Source: JANJWP01 sp964482035 (GTDB taxonomy: Bacteria; Patescibacteriota; Gracilibacteria; BD1-5; UBA2023). From it: 64,000 nucleotides of DNA. The notes beneath the pieces were generated by a model, which was given only the letters and a program-made list of their open reading frames with translations, was not told where the DNA came from and made no database searches. Below, in pieces: positions 27,102 to 36,606 of this stretch (positions are counted from its first letter, which is position 1; each line of letters starts with the position of its first letter). A program made the position numbers and the translations under genes. The stretch covers positions 319,158 through 383,157 of the forward strand of contig CAYZVC010000002.1 in NCBI GenBank assembly GCA_964482035.1, read 5' to 3'.

Positions 27102-27926
27102 TTACCGATTGGTGAGAAGGTATACGGCGGCCGAAGCGGTCGCGATTGCCGGAACTGCTACGACGAAAAGGACGGAGAGGAACGCGAATTTCCAACGGGT
27201 GGCGATTTGGTTGAGTTTTCCCATTCCGATGTCGAGTTCGGAGATCTTCTTGTCGATGCTCTTCTGAGATTCGTTCATCTTCTCGATGAACGCGTTGGCC
27301 TCCTCCAGCTTTTTCGTCACGATGCCCGAATGGGCGTTCGCGTCGTCGCGCTGCCGTCGGGCGGTTTGGATCTCGGACTTGAGCGTGGCGATCTCCTGGT
27401 TCTTCGATTGGATCGTCGCCATGTCGGTCGACTGCTGCGCCTTCAGGGCTTCGTTCTGCGCTTCGGTGTCTTCGCGCTCCTTCAGGAGGTCGATTTTGAA
27501 CTTCGTAAGCTCTTCCACCTGCTTGTTCGCGTCTTTGAGGGATTGGCTGTCGGAAATGAGCTTCGCGAGGTCGGTATGGAGGATTTGTGTCATGTTCGGG
27601 TCGCCCGGTTCTCGGATTTTCAGCGGGATCGGAATGCTTTTCACGTTTTCTCTTATGATTTTCTTGAGTTCTTTCCTCGACAGTTTGCCGAGGTGCGATT
27701 CCGAAAGCTCCATAATGAACTTTTTCGGTTCGGCGAGCAGATCCGGAGTCTTGATGGGTTCCGTGTTCACGACGGATCCGAATTTCCTCTCCATGTACTT
27801 GGCGCGTTTGCGGACGTTGTCCTTCGACTGGCTGAGTTGGCGCGGTTGGTAGGTTCCGTTCTTCTTCGCTTCGAGACGCTTCCGGTCGCGGATCGCTTTC
27901 GGGGTCATGAGAAGTTGCTTTGCCAT
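27102..27926 (-). CDS. coiled-coil protein with C-terminal membrane anchor
   Basis: This 274-residue protein has a basic N-terminal 50 residues (MAKQLLMTPKAIRDRKRLEAKK), suggesting nucleic acid binding. A 130-residue coiled coil (about 120-245) and a C-terminal membrane helix (FAFLSVLFVVAVPAIATA) follow. A basic end, long stalk and membrane anchor might tether DNA or a replication complex to the membrane. It is a phage early gene of unknown function with no TGA. Confidence 0.5.
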   Translation of the reverse strand: MAKQLLMTPKAIRDRKRLEAKKNGTYQPRQLSQSKDNVRKRAKYMERKFGSVVNTEPIKTPDLLAEPKKFIMELSESHLGKLSRKELKKIIRENVKSIPIPLKIREPGDPNMTQILHTDLAKLISDSQSLKDANKQVEELTKFKIDLLKEREDTEAQNEALKAQQSTDMATIQSKNQEIATLKSEIQTARRQRDDANAHSGIVTKKLEEANAFIEKMNESQKSIDKKISELDIGMGKLNQIATRWKFAFLSVLFVVAVPAIATASAAVYLLTNR

Positions 27927-27948
27927 GGGGTGGGTAGTGAATGGACGG

Positions 27949-28263
27949 TTAATAGACTTTCGGTGGCTTCGGATTTTCAGAATCGAAAGGCTCTGTTCCT
28001 GCTACGTACCGGTAGACGTCGCCTTGTTGGACGTGCACCGCCTGCATTCAACGGGTGTGAACCCGTCAGTGCCCTTCTTTCAGCGTTTCGATTTGCGAGC
28101 TGTACACGTGGACTTCCTCCGGACGGAGGCGGTCGGTGATTTTTGAAAGCTCGGCGATCGCGTTTGATTCTGCCTCGGCCTTCGTCGTACCAGAGACGAT
28201 GATTGTCCCGGTTCCCTGGAATCGGTAATTAACCGCGTAATCTTTGGTTTTCGACGTTTTCAT
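27949..28263 (-). CDS. hypothetical early protein
   Basis: This is 104 residues with two TGA codons. The first 65 residues contain FQGTGTIIVSGTTKAEAESNAIAEL, a beta-alpha pattern seen in small phage DUF proteins, and the tail reads QQGDVYRYVAGTEPFDSENP. It is 7 nt downstream of SSB in the same operon. No family is recognised. Confidence 0.4.
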
Positions 28264-28270
28264 AGGTGGG

Positions 28271-28744
28271 CTAGAAAGGGATGTCTTCGATGTGGATCTC
28301 GTCGTCCTTCCGGAAGTTCGGCTTCTTCTTGGCCGGACTCTTCGCCGCGGGCTTCTCGTCGAATTCCGGAGCGTCGTCCTGTGGGAACTCGTCCTCGGTC
28401 TTCGTGCCGTCCTTCTTCGAGGAGAGCATGATGAGGTTGTCGCCGATGATTTCGGTGCGGTAACGTTTGGCGCCAGTATTGTCTTCCCAAGAGCGGGTCT
28501 GGAGGTAGCCCTCGATATAGACCTTCTGGCCCTTGGTCACGTACTTCTCGGCGACTTCGGCGAGGCCGCGCCAGACGACGACGTTATGGAATTCCGTCTG
28601 TTCTTTCTTCTCTCCGGCCGCATCCTTCCAGACGCGGGTGGTGGCGACGCTGAACGTTGCGACCTTCTGGCCGTTCGGGGTTTCGCGGACTTCGGGGTTG
28701 GCGGTGAGGTTTCCGATGAGCTGGACCTTGTTGAGGGAGTTCAT
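28271..28744 (-). CDS. ssb: single-stranded DNA-binding protein
   Basis: This 157-residue SSB starts MNSLNKVQLIGNLTANPEV, followed by ATFSVATTRVW, FHNVVVWRGLAEV and GQKVYIEGYL, the complete OB-fold signature of bacterial SSB. The linker is acidic and Lys-rich, and the C-terminus ends in the acidic EDIPF tip that recruits partner proteins. No TGA codon. It is a prophage copy and protects ssDNA during phage replication and recombination. Confidence 0.95.
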   Translation of the reverse strand: MNSLNKVQLIGNLTANPEVRETPNGQKVATFSVATTRVWKDAAGEKKEQTEFHNVVVWRGLAEVAEKYVTKGQKVYIEGYLQTRSWEDNTGAKRYRTEIIGDNLIMLSSKKDGTKTEDEFPQDDAPEFDEKPAAKSPAKKKPNFRKDDEIHIEDIPF

Positions 28745-28772
28745 AAAAATGGGGATGGTGAGTGGGTGGGGG

Positions 28773-28973
28773 TTACTTCATGTCGATTTGGAGCTGTTGG
28801 TACTTCGAAGAACCGCAGGCGTTCCCGCATTGCGAGCACACCCAGCATTTGCTTCACAGCTTGCGGCGGACGAGCGGCTGGTCGTGGCACGGGGAAAGGC
28901 GCTTCTTTTTGCTCGTTTCCTTCGGCGTCCGCTTTCCGGATACCCGGTCGAGCGCTTCCTGGACGGTGCTCAT
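28773..28973 (-). CDS. small zinc-finger protein
   Basis: This is 66 residues with one TGA. Four Cys/His groups are visible: SPCHDQPLV, KCWVCSQCGNACG. They make a treble-clef or zinc-ribbon arrangement. A basic, probably nucleic acid-binding N-terminus precedes it. It is next to the SSB gene. Confidence 0.5.
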
Positions 28974-28977
28974 GTGG

Positions 28978-29331
28978 CTAAAAACGGTAAAGGTGCGTGG
29001 AGATGGATTTCGGATCGCGGATTCCGGAGTCCCACAGCTGGCGGAACTTTCCGGAGTACCGTTGGATCCATGCCAGTGCGACGGCCTCCGGCGGCTTCTT
29101 CCGTTCGGCGGCGTACTCGGCGATGAGCGCGAGCTGCGCGCGGTTCTCGTCGTCCAAAGACAAAGCCCGGAGGATTTCGTCGATCTCCCGGGCGTTTTTG
29201 GCGATGATGGCGTCGCAGTCGGCGACCTGCTTCGAAGTGTCCCGTCCGGCGTACTGGATGCCCGAGTACGTGCGCTTGGCGCATTCAGCGTCCCGGGATT
29301 CGTCCCGGAGTTGCTGGAGTCTGTTTTCCAT
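28978..29331 (-). CDS. hypothetical early protein
   Basis: This is a 117-residue helical protein (MENRLQQLRDESRDAECAKRTY). A conserved-looking segment PPEAVALAWIQRYSGKFRQLWD near the C-terminus resembles small phage proteins of unknown function. It is 4 nt from both neighbours. No TGA. Confidence 0.4.
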   Translation of the reverse strand: MENRLQQLRDESRDAECAKRTYSGIQYAGRDTSKQVADCDAIIAKNAREIDEILRALSLDDENRAQLALIAEYAAERKKPPEAVALAWIQRYSGKFRQLWDSGIRDPKSISTHLYRF

Positions 29332-29334
29332 GGA

Positions 29335-29910
29335 CTAGCGGTACGGGGTCAGGGTACGGAGGATCTCTTCCTTCTTCGACTTCCGGGATTCCATACGCTC
29401 CCGGGCCTCCTTGACGGCCGCCATGTCGGCGACGTCCTCGGCGTTGAGCCGGTTGAGTTCCGAAGTCTGGAGTTCGACGAAGAGCTGCGCCGCGCCGGTC
29501 GACGTCTGCGCCGACGGATCGGGGATCCGGACGGCCGACGGGGGAACCGGAACGTTTCCGGTGGCTTGCCGGTAGATGGCGAATACCGCGAGGATCGCGA
29601 CGGCGGTTATGCTGGCGATGAGCGGCCAGTTGGCGCGCGCCGTTTCGGAGGCCGTCGGTTCGTCCGGTCATTCCGGAGGCGGGGGAGTCTCGCCGGAGGT
29701 CTCGTGGATCTCCGTGGCCGGAATCACGAATTCTTCGACGGCTTCCGGGAACGTCTGGTAGACGCGCCCGGCTCACTCCTGGTTCTTGAGAATCCGGACT
29801 TTCATGCTTTTGTCGTCGTGCACCGTTTCGATTACGGCGACGGTTCCGACGAGCTGGTGGCCTTCGACGAACTTAACGAACTGTCCGGTCTTGTAGGTTT
29901 TCTGTGACAT
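29335..29910 (-). CDS. membrane protein with cytosolic SH3-like N-terminus
   Basis: This is 191 residues with two TGA codons. The N-terminal 60 residues are beta-rich (GQFVKFVEGHQLVGTVAVIE, KMKVRILKNQE-like), resembling an SH3/KOW-type fold. A Pro/Glu-rich linker is followed by one membrane helix (PLIASITAVAILAVFAIY) and a helical tail. Function unknown. Confidence 0.45.
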
Positions 29911-30049
29911 GGGTCGGTAAGAAAATGGGTGGGTATTGGTCTTGGTTTTCGTCTCCCCTCCCCCGGGGGATTCCCGGTGGCCGCCGGACCGGAAGCGCCG
30001 GGAATTCCCGGCGTTTTTCCGGTGGCGCGTCCGGAGAGGGGAGCGGTGG

Positions 30050-30316
30050 CTACTCTCCGATCGTCCGGTCGAAAATCGGGCGGATTCCTCGGAGCGAGTC
30101 GGTCTTCTTCTCGAAGCCCGGGAAGAACTTCGAGTAGTCGTAGACGGAGCACGTGCGGGCTAACGGGTTCGAAGATCCTCAGGTCATGAGGTACTCCGTT
30201 CCGGAAGGCCCGAGGCACATTCACTGCCAGGAGAGGTAGAGGGCGGATATGAGGGCGGAGGATATCCCCGCCCACCCGAGCGCCCGTTCGGTGGTCATCT
30301 TCTGTTTTTGCGCCAT
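30050..30316 (-). CDS. hypothetical membrane protein
   Basis: This is 88 residues with two TGA codons. There is one hydrophobic segment (GWAGISSALISALYLSW), followed by a probably extracytoplasmic domain with two Cys. The gap of about 140 nt to the next gene downstream (29910) contains only GC-rich, Pro-coding-like sequence and no supported ORF. Confidence 0.4.
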
Positions 30317-30332
30317 GGGTCTGCGTTTTGGT

Positions 30333-30782
30333 TTAGGAAAATCCGGATCGTTCCGGAGGGGGATTCTTCAGGAGATCCGCGAAGAACGGATCGTCGGGGT
30401 ATTCGAGAAGCACGGGGCCGACGTTTTTCGTGAGCGCGGCCAGGCGGATTTTCTCGAGGAAGTCGTTGAACTCGACGGTCGGCAACGACGCGGTCGACCG
30501 TAGGGTTACGACCTTCTTGCGGCGGTCCAACGGGCTTTTGGACTTCTCGGCGAGGAAGGCGTTGCGGAAAACCTCCTTCCATTCTTCTGCGCGGTACCCG
30601 ACGTGGGATTCGCGCTCGAGCTGGGCGAGCCATGCGTGGAGGAGGTTGTTCTGCGGGTTCGTGCGTTCCTTGTAGTCGCGGACGATCTCGAGCTTGTACG
30701 CTCAGTCCTTCATCGCCGCGAGGTGTTCCTTCAGCCCGTAGGCCGTTAGCGTACCGCCGCGCTTATCTACGCGGAAAAGCAC
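30333..30782 (-). CDS. NinB-like recombination protein
   Basis: This is 149 residues with one TGA. The segment RTNPQNNLLHAWLAQLERE followed by EEWKEVFRNAFL matches the NinB/Orf family (R-x-x-x-QN...LHAWL). In phage lambda, NinB is a recombination mediator that binds SSB and ssDNA. It uses a GTG start at 30782, overlapping the stop of the preceding gene's region by proximity (4 nt). It would work with the Sak4-like ATPase and SSB of this prophage. Confidence 0.6.
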
Positions 30783-30785
30783 CGG

Positions 30786-31136
30786 CTATTCGTCGTCATC
30801 GTCCCCGTCCTCGAACCCGTTCCGCGTGGCGTCGGCAGGCGGACATACGAGGACGCGGCGTCATTCGGCGTTCCGTTCGAACTTCGCGCCCTTCTGGAGT
30901 CCGCGGCGCTTCGGCGGTTCCGGTTTTTCGGCGGCGGGTTTCGCCGGAGCGGCTCCGGAAGCCCGTTTTTCGGATAAGTCGACCCCCCCCCGAGTTTTTT
31001 CGGGTTCCTGGGGCGCCGTGGATCCGGCGGATTCCTTCTCGAACTGGTAAGCGATCGCCAGTGCGCGCGACCTCGTGAACTCCTTTTCGTATTTGAAGCC
31101 TTCGGCCTCGATGGTTATTTTTGCCGTGTTCCGCAT
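30786..31136 (-). CDS. hypothetical acidic-tailed protein
   Basis: This is 116 residues with one TGA. A folded N-terminus (MRNTAKITIEAEGFKYEKEF) is followed by a Pro/Ala/Lys-rich linker and a highly acidic DGDDDDE end. The linker is encoded over a run of nine consecutive C (plus strand, near 30982-30990), a potential slippage site. It overlaps the upstream winged-helix gene by 22 nt. Confidence 0.4.
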
Positions 31137-31399
31137 GGTGGTTGCTCGTGGTTATCCTGCCCGATCGGGCGGATGAAGTAAGAGGTCGTCCGGACGTGCC
31201 TACGGCCTACGACGATGGGTTTCCCTTCTTCGCAGACGACGGTTTCGCCCCTCTTCGAGAGGATCCTCCGGGCGTCCGTGATACGGGCGGTGAGGTTGGC
31301 GATCCGGAACCCGTCGACGCGGAGGTCGAAGAGCTGGGATCTCGTGATTCCTGGGTTCTTTTCGATGGCTTCGATTACGGCGTCCGTTTGCGTGTGCAT
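31115..31399 (-). CDS. winged-helix/HTH protein
   Basis: This is 94 residues. Residues 8-45 (VIEAIEKNPGITRSQLFDL then IANLTARITDARRIL) form the HTH of the phage HTH_39-type family, which often lies near replication genes. The C-terminal part has beta-hairpin character. No TGA. It probably binds DNA. Confidence 0.5.
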   Translation of the reverse strand: MHTQTDAVIEAIEKNPGITRSQLFDLRVDGFRIANLTARITDARRILSKRGETVVCEEGKPIVVGRRHVRTTSYFIRPIGQDNHEQPPCGTRQK

Positions 31400-31412
31400 G
31401 GATGGCGCGGGG

Positions 31413-31646
31413 TTAATGGCCGAAGATGCTTTCGAACGCGTTCCGTATCTGGTACGGCTGGAGGTCTTTCGACGCTACGCCCGGATAGAGCGCGGCGACG
31501 GCGGACTTGAACACGATCGGGGCTATGCCGTGTTCCTTCGAACACCGGCACAACTCTTGGACGTCATGGCGTTTTCCGAAGTCGCAGACGTACGTTCCGA
31601 CGATCGTCGGACGGAGCCTGCGGAACTTCCTTTTGGCTTTTTTCAT
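31413..31646 (-). CDS. hypothetical basic protein
   Basis: This is 77 residues, strongly basic at its N-terminus (MKKAKRKFRRLRPTIVG). The middle has Cys at YVCDF and LCRCS, possibly a metal site, and a PYQIRNAFESIFGH end. It lies within the early operon. No family is recognised. Confidence 0.4.
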   Translation of the reverse strand: MKKAKRKFRRLRPTIVGTYVCDFGKRHDVQELCRCSKEHGIAPIVFKSAVAALYPGVASKDLQPYQIRNAFESIFGH

Positions 31647-31681
31647 GGGACGGGAAATAAAAAATCCCCTGGGAACGGGGA

Positions 31682-31966
31682 TTACGCTGCGAGGTAGTAG
31701 CGGTCGTTGCGGTGCATCTCCGCGGACTCCCTCGATATTTCCAAGACCTTCTCACGGTGCGCGGAGGCGGCCGCGTTCTCCGCGATTTCCTCCTGGAGGT
31801 ATTTCGGTTCGGACGACAGGGCGGAACCGGTGCCGACGTGTTCGTACACGCATTGCTTGCTCCGTCACGTGATCCGGCAGATTTCGGCGACCGTAAGACC
31901 GGATAGGCTGAGGTTCCGGATTTCCTGGGATTCTTCCGGAGTGACTTTCGAATTTTTGTATTTCAT
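31682..31966 (-). CDS. HTH-containing early protein
   Basis: This is 94 residues with one TGA. The first 45 residues are an HTH of resolvase/RNAP sigma-region-4 type (TPEESQEIRNLSLSGLTVAEICRI followed by GRSKQCVYEHV). The remainder is helical. It lies 30 nt after the helicase loader gene. Likely a DNA-binding protein. Confidence 0.5.
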
Positions 31967-31996
31967 GGGAGTGAAATGAATGCCGGCGGGGACCGG

Positions 31997-32518
31997 CTAA
32001 ACTTGGATGAACTTCGCGGACTGCTTGCGCCTGTCCGGTCATTCCATCGCGACGATGACCGCCCTTTCGCAGATCTTCGAGAATATGCGGGATTCGCGCT
32101 TCTCGAGTTCCTCCAGGGTGAGGTTCGTCGTGATGACCGTGCGTTTGGTTTTGGACTTGATCCGTTCGTTGAGCCAGTAGAGCGTCTTCTCGCTGAGCGC
32201 CGCGGTGAGGTCGGCGCTTCCCATGTCGTCGTAGAAGACGGTCGGGAATTTCGCCAGGGCTTCGAGCGGGTAGAGCGGGAGCGTGGCGGCGGTGACGGAA
32301 ACCCCTTGCGGGATCATTACGGCCGTATTGCTCACGACGTGCTGCTTGAAGGTGGGTTCGTCGATGGCGTAATCGTGCCGGACTAGGTTTTGGACGAGGA
32401 ATGTCTTTCCTATTCCGACGCCTCCGGTGATCACGATCGTCTTGTACCCCTCCGCGTCCAGGCGTTTAAGAAGCTCGACGGCCGAACGGTTCGAATCGTC
32501 TACGGTGAGGTTGGACAT
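31997..32518 (-). CDS. DnaC-like helicase loader ATPase
   Basis: This is 173 residues with one TGA near the end. A Walker A TGGVGIGKT lies at residues 31-39 and a Walker B VFYDDMG at about 95; sensor-like TVITTNLTLEELEKRESRIFSKI is the typical TNL...R...SR pattern of DnaC/IstB AAA+ proteins. It lies 3 nt downstream of the replication protein O-like gene. Together they would open the origin and load host DnaB. Confidence 0.8.
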
Positions 32519-32521
32519 GGG

Positions 32522-33295
32522 CTAACGGGTGAAGGGGGCGAATTGCTCCGTTCCTGCCGAATAGTCGCGCTCCCCGACGAGGACGTTTTTGGGAACCGGC
32601 CTTTCGTTCGAGCGCGGGCGGACGTTTTCCGGGATTTCGTCCTCCCACCGACGGCCGTTGATGAACGTCGACGGATGGGGGATATACCGGATATCCGTTC
32701 CGGAGGATTTCCAATAGGAGGCGAAGCGTTTGATTCCTTCGTAGGCCTCCAATTTTTCCTTATCGGAAAGCGAAGCGAATTTCCTCTCGGAATTCTTCTT
32801 GTCCTCCTTCCGTGGATAGGCCGCCCAAAACAGCAAAAACAAGTCTTCGGCTTTCTCTTTATCTTTATTCTCTGTGGTATTCTCTGTATATATAGGTGCA
32901 GTTTTGCCGTTTGGGGTAAACTTGTTTTGCCGTTTGGGGTAAACTGACGCCAGTTTTTCCCTTTCGGGATAACTGATGATCGAAGCTACGATTTTTTCGA
33001 TGTCCGGACTGTAGAAAGTCTTGGCCGGAAAACCCTTTACCGTAGCGGTTATCAAACCGAGTTCGACGAGTCTTTCCTTGGAGTTTCGGAACTCTTTCTT
33101 TCCGATGACGAGTTCCTCGCAGAATTCCTTGTCGGACTTGTAGAATTCCTCTCATTTTTTCGACTTCCACCAATAGACGATCTGCGATAGCAAAAGTCAC
33201 TCGGCGCATCATCCTCCGATCTTCGCGTATACCGGTTGGTAGGCGATCGGTTTTTCCCCCATCTGGAGGAATAACGCCTTAAGATCCTCGCTCAT
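32522..33295 (-). CDS. replication initiation protein (O/DnaD-like)
   Basis: This is 257 residues with three TGA codons. The N-terminal part is a winged helix (VYAKIGGGCAEGLLLSQIVYWW, FYKSDKEFCEELVIGKKEFRNSK), typical of phage replisome organisers. A disordered Lys/Thr/Asn linker encoded by a locally AT-rich stretch (near 32860-32900) follows. The C-terminal part (FWAAYPRKEDKKNSER...HPSTFINGRRW) is the DnaD/O-like C-terminal motif. The phage origin is often inside such genes; the AT-rich linker region is a candidate. Confidence 0.75.
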
Positions 33296-33563
33296 CGACG
33301 GTCTTGGTTACTTCGGTTGCTTCATCGGCAGCCTCCGTCACAGCGAAGAGTTCCTCCGGCGTGAATTGGCTTCCGGTGATTTCGTTGAACGCCTCCGTAT
33401 ACGGGATCTGTACGCGATCGACCTTCGGAACGTGAGTACCGCAAATCTGCGCGTATACCGAGCGAGGGGTCTTTCTGACTTTCGTTGCTATTTGGCGAAC
33501 GATTCATCGATATTTGCGAATTTCGTCTTGAATTGGGAAATGGTATTTTCGAGATTTTGCCAT
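33279..33563 (-). CDS. YdaS/Cro-like HTH protein
   Basis: This is 94 residues with one TGA. A compact HTH (GIVRQIATKVRKTPRSVYAQICG) is followed by YTEAFNEITGSQFTPEELF, a pairing common in YdaS-like or Cro-like phage regulators. It overlaps the replication gene by 17 nt. It may regulate early promoters. Confidence 0.5.
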
Positions 33564-33580
33564 GGGCGTTTTTGGGTGAG

Positions 33581-33841
33581 TTATGCGGCGATCGATTCCA
33601 TCGCTCCAGCCTTCAGTTCGAGGAAGCGGGCGACGAGTTGCGGATTCTTGAGTTCCTTCCCGGCCGCGATTTCCCCGATCGCTTCGAAGCAGTCGGATTC
33701 GGCGCGTGCCGGAGTCTTCTTAGAAAGCACGTCGAAAACCTTGCCTTCGATAACGGACCGGTAGAAAACCAGCCCATGCTCGACGGAGATCTTCGAGTGC
33801 CTGGAGGGCGAAAAATAGGTTCGCGTATCTGCGCGTTGCAT
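33581..33841 (-). CDS. hypothetical early protein
   Basis: This is an 86-residue, mostly helical protein (ESDCFEAIGEIAAGKELKNPQLVARFLELKAGAMESIAA). It resembles no family that I can name. It is in the early operon with 17-nt spacing to the next gene. No TGA. Confidence 0.35.
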   Translation of the reverse strand: MQRADTRTYFSPSRHSKISVEHGLVFYRSVIEGKVFDVLSKKTPARAESDCFEAIGEIAAGKELKNPQLVARFLELKAGAMESIAA

Positions 33842-33889
33842 GGGCGGAATCTGGAAAAATAAAAAGCGGCCGGATTGGCCGCCAGTCGG

Positions 33890-34255
33890 TTAAAGCTTCT
33901 TCGCACACTTCTCGCAGACTCCGTGCGTCACTGTGAATCCGGACATCTCCGCTTCGAACGTCTTCACGTCCTTGTCCGGACACCAGGCGCACACTTTGAC
34001 GGTCTTTTCTTCCGGAGCGGGTTCTTGCGGAAACCCCATCGGGTCGAATTCGGACATCCGGAACTCGACTCCGCTTTCGGCGCTCCAGCTTCTCTGTGAT
34101 CCTTTAATCTCATTGAGGAATCCGGCGTTCGGCCAGCAATGCTCGACGATCTCATGTTCCGGATTCCCGTTCTTGTCGCGCCGGGATATCCGGCGGACGT
34201 CGTAGAACTTCTTCTCATAATCGCCTTCGAATGGAACGAATTCGCGCATTGGCAT
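33890..34255 (-). CDS. zinc-ribbon protein
   Basis: This is 121 residues (start MPMREFVPFEGDY). The C-terminal 40 residues have CAWC and CEKC pairs forming a zinc ribbon. The N-terminal part is mixed alpha/beta with EIVEHCWPNAGFL. A 48-nt gap follows. No family recognised; could bind nucleic acid. Confidence 0.45.
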   Translation of the reverse strand: MPMREFVPFEGDYEKKFYDVRRISRRDKNGNPEHEIVEHCWPNAGFLNEIKGSQRSWSAESGVEFRMSEFDPMGFPQEPAPEEKTVKVCAWCPDKDVKTFEAEMSGFTVTHGVCEKCAKKL

Positions 34256-34260
34256 CGGGA

Positions 34261-35307
34261 TTAAATTCAAGCCAGTTGGCGGACGAAAGCTTCGGTCTTG
34301 TCGTAGTCATCTCCGGGTTCCGTCAGCATCGGTTCGTTGGTGGTACCGTACCATTCGGCCATGTGGTCGAGAATGCCATCGGTCGACAGCATTTCCAGCC
34401 ATTTTGCCTCCGCGTCCGGTCCGTTGTCGTCAGTTCCGAAATACGATTTGGCGAAAAGCTCGTGGAGATATTCCTTGAACGTTACTCGCTTATCCGGAGT
34501 CGGATCGGATTCCGAAACTGCGTCCGGAATGGCGGCGGCCGGTTCGGACGGCGGAGACGGTGGCAACTCGTCCGGAATTCCGTACGTGTCGCGCATCATT
34601 GTGTCCCGTTCGTCCTCCGCTGCCACCTTGCGTTCTTCGTCGAGTTTCTTCTGCTCTTCGGCGAGCTTCGCAGCCGCCTCTTCGTTGGCTTTCCTGTCGG
34701 ATTCGACTTTCGCCTGCTCTTCGGCCAGTTTCTTCTTATCCGCCTCGAGTTTCGCCTGGGCTTCCTCGAGCGCCTTCCTGTCGGCTTCCGCTTTGGCTGC
34801 CGCCTCGGCTTGCGCCCGGTTCGCTTCTTCGCGCCTCTTCGTCACGTCGGCGAGGAGCGCTTCGAAGTCCGCTTCGGAAATGTCCTTCAGCGCGTTGACG
34901 CTGGACGGATATCCGACGGCCGCGAGCTTGTCGACCATCGCCTGGAGGCGCTTCAGTTCCTTCTCCTCGGCCTCGCGCTTGATGCGCGCCTTTTCCGCTT
35001 CGATGCGCTTCTCTTCGGCCTCCAACGCCTTTTCGGTAGGCTCGGTAATTCCGATGAGTTCGTCCTGGAGAGAAATTACCGCTTTTTGGAAAGCGATCAT
35101 CGGCGCGCGGGCTTCTTCGAGTTTCGCCTTGATGTCGCAGCGGACGTTTTTGAGTTCGATTCTCGCCTTGCGGACTTTCTCAAGTCCGTCCTTGTCGTCG
35201 ACTCCGTTGATCTTGAGGTTCTCGTATTTCGCTACGAGCGCGACGAGTTCGGCCTTCTTGGGATTGAAGGACTCGATATTGAATTGCGGTACGGCGTTTT
35301 CTGCCAT
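34261..35307 (-). CDS. DUF1351-like coiled-coil protein
   Basis: This is 348 residues with one TGA near the end. The first 110 residues (FNPKKAELVALVAKYENLKING, VRKARIELKNVR) match the start of phage DUF1351-type proteins found in recombination modules. Residues 110-270 are a long Ala/Glu/Lys coiled coil. The C-terminal 80 residues form a separate domain. It is next to the Sak4-like ATPase and exonuclease genes, suggesting a role in phage recombination or ssDNA handling. Confidence 0.55.
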
Positions 35308-35341
35308 GGTCGGTATGGGATGATCGGGGAAATATTCGTTG

Positions 35342-35497
35342 CTACGCCTTCCATCCGAGGATTTCTTCCCCGAACTTCATTTCGGTTCAGTCCTCGAGGG
35401 TTACGCCTTCTTCCGACTTTCCAACGATTTTCTTCCATCCGGAAGCGAGTTGGATCTTGTGTCCTACCTGGACGTACTTGCTGATTTTGAAAGTCAC
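35342..35497 (-). CDS. small beta-rich protein
   Basis: This is 51 residues with one TGA and a GTG start. The sequence IQLASGWKKIVGKSEEGVTL is a beta-hairpin-rich fold typical of small phage hint/SH3-like proteins. It is 6 nt from the upstream gene. Function unknown. Confidence 0.4.
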
Positions 35498-35503
35498 GGG
35501 GTT

Positions 35504-35800
35504 CTACGGGGAGAAAATATGCCGGCGGTCGAACGCGTCGCTGACGATGAACGTCTCGCGGCCTGCGTTGTCGAGCGGGAGTGAGTAGTGGAGGATCTTC
35601 GGCTTCCGTTCCTTGTCGGGAAGCCTCTTGATCCGGCTTGCGAACTTTTCGATTTTCTGTTCGGTGATCTTCGTCTCCCTGGCGTATAGGAATTCGCGGA
35701 ACCGGTTGAAGGCTTCTACGCTTCAGTAACGCCAGTGGCGGTATTGGAGCCGCTGGAAGTTCTTGGCCGTGTTCACGGCCTTCGGGTCTCTGGTTGCCAT
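35504..35800 (-). CDS. hypothetical early protein
   Basis: This is 98 residues with one TGA. The N-terminal half is basic and helical (MATRDPKAVNTAKNFQRLQY), then KITEQKIEKFASRIKRL. It lies in the recombination gene cluster, 11 nt from the exonuclease gene. Function unknown. Confidence 0.35.
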
Positions 35801-35811
35801 GGGTGGAGGGG

Positions 35812-36606
35812 TTATTCCGGAAACTTCACGTGCCCGAGGGCGTTGAGTTCGACGAAGCACCGCATGGTCGCCGTGATATCGCCCATCGCGTTGTGAGCGT
35901 CGGAGAAGTCTTCTTCGAATAGGTGGCGGTGGAGTTCCGCGAGCTTCGGCCATTTGTATCCGCCGCGGGCGTTCGGTAGTTTGCAAATCGGAGTGGCGAT
36001 GAGCATCGTGTCGACGGCCTTTTTGCGGGCCTCGGCCTTCCATACGGACTTCTTTTCGCTTTCCTCCGACACCCGATCGACCTCGTGGAACAGGACGTCG
36101 AGATCGTACTTGAGGTTATGGCCGCAAAGCACGTCGGCTTCTTTCGTGAGCTTCACGAACTGCGGGACGTACGTCCCGAACGACGGCTTGTCGGCGACCA
36201 TCTCGTCGGTGACCCCGTGGATCTCCGACACTTTCGCCGGGATGGCGATTTTCGGCTTGAATAGGAAATCGCCCCGGGCCTTTTCGAAGCAGTCGACTCC
36301 GTTGAATTCGGCGAGTATCCAGCCGATCTGGACGATGTAAGGTTGTTCGTCGAGAGGTCCGGACGTGCAGAATCCGGTGGTTTCCGTATCGAAGAACAGG
36401 ATGGTCTTGAGTGGCTGGAGCATGGGGATGGGTTGGGATTTGGTATTTTCGATTCAGTGGACGGCGTTCCCGTACCTTCGGTGGTACGTGACCCCGCCCT
36501 TTCATTGGCGGACGAGTTCGTCCATCCTGGAGAGTCACGCGGCGGGGGTCGGGAATTCTTCCGTCACCCCGTCGCACGTCACGCAGAACGCTCCGGAGTT
36601 ATTCAT
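35812..36606 (-). CDS. DnaQ-like 3'-5' exonuclease with Cys-containing N-terminal extension
   Basis: This is 264 residues if the ATG at 36606 is used, which overlaps the preceding gene's stop. The exonuclease domain begins at residue 62 (MLQPLKTILFFDTETTGF), with ExoI FDTET, ExoII GHNLKYDLDVL and ExoIII AHNAMGD motifs, a complete DEDDh-type set. The first 61 residues include CVTC and three TGA codons. Alternatively the start is the internal ATG at 36423. It degrades ssDNA or proofreads. Confidence 0.75.

Noticed and set aside
27207..28139. Plus-strand ORF of 310 residues opposite the coiled-coil gene
   Set aside because: It is Leu/Arg-rich shadow sequence of the coiled-coil gene.
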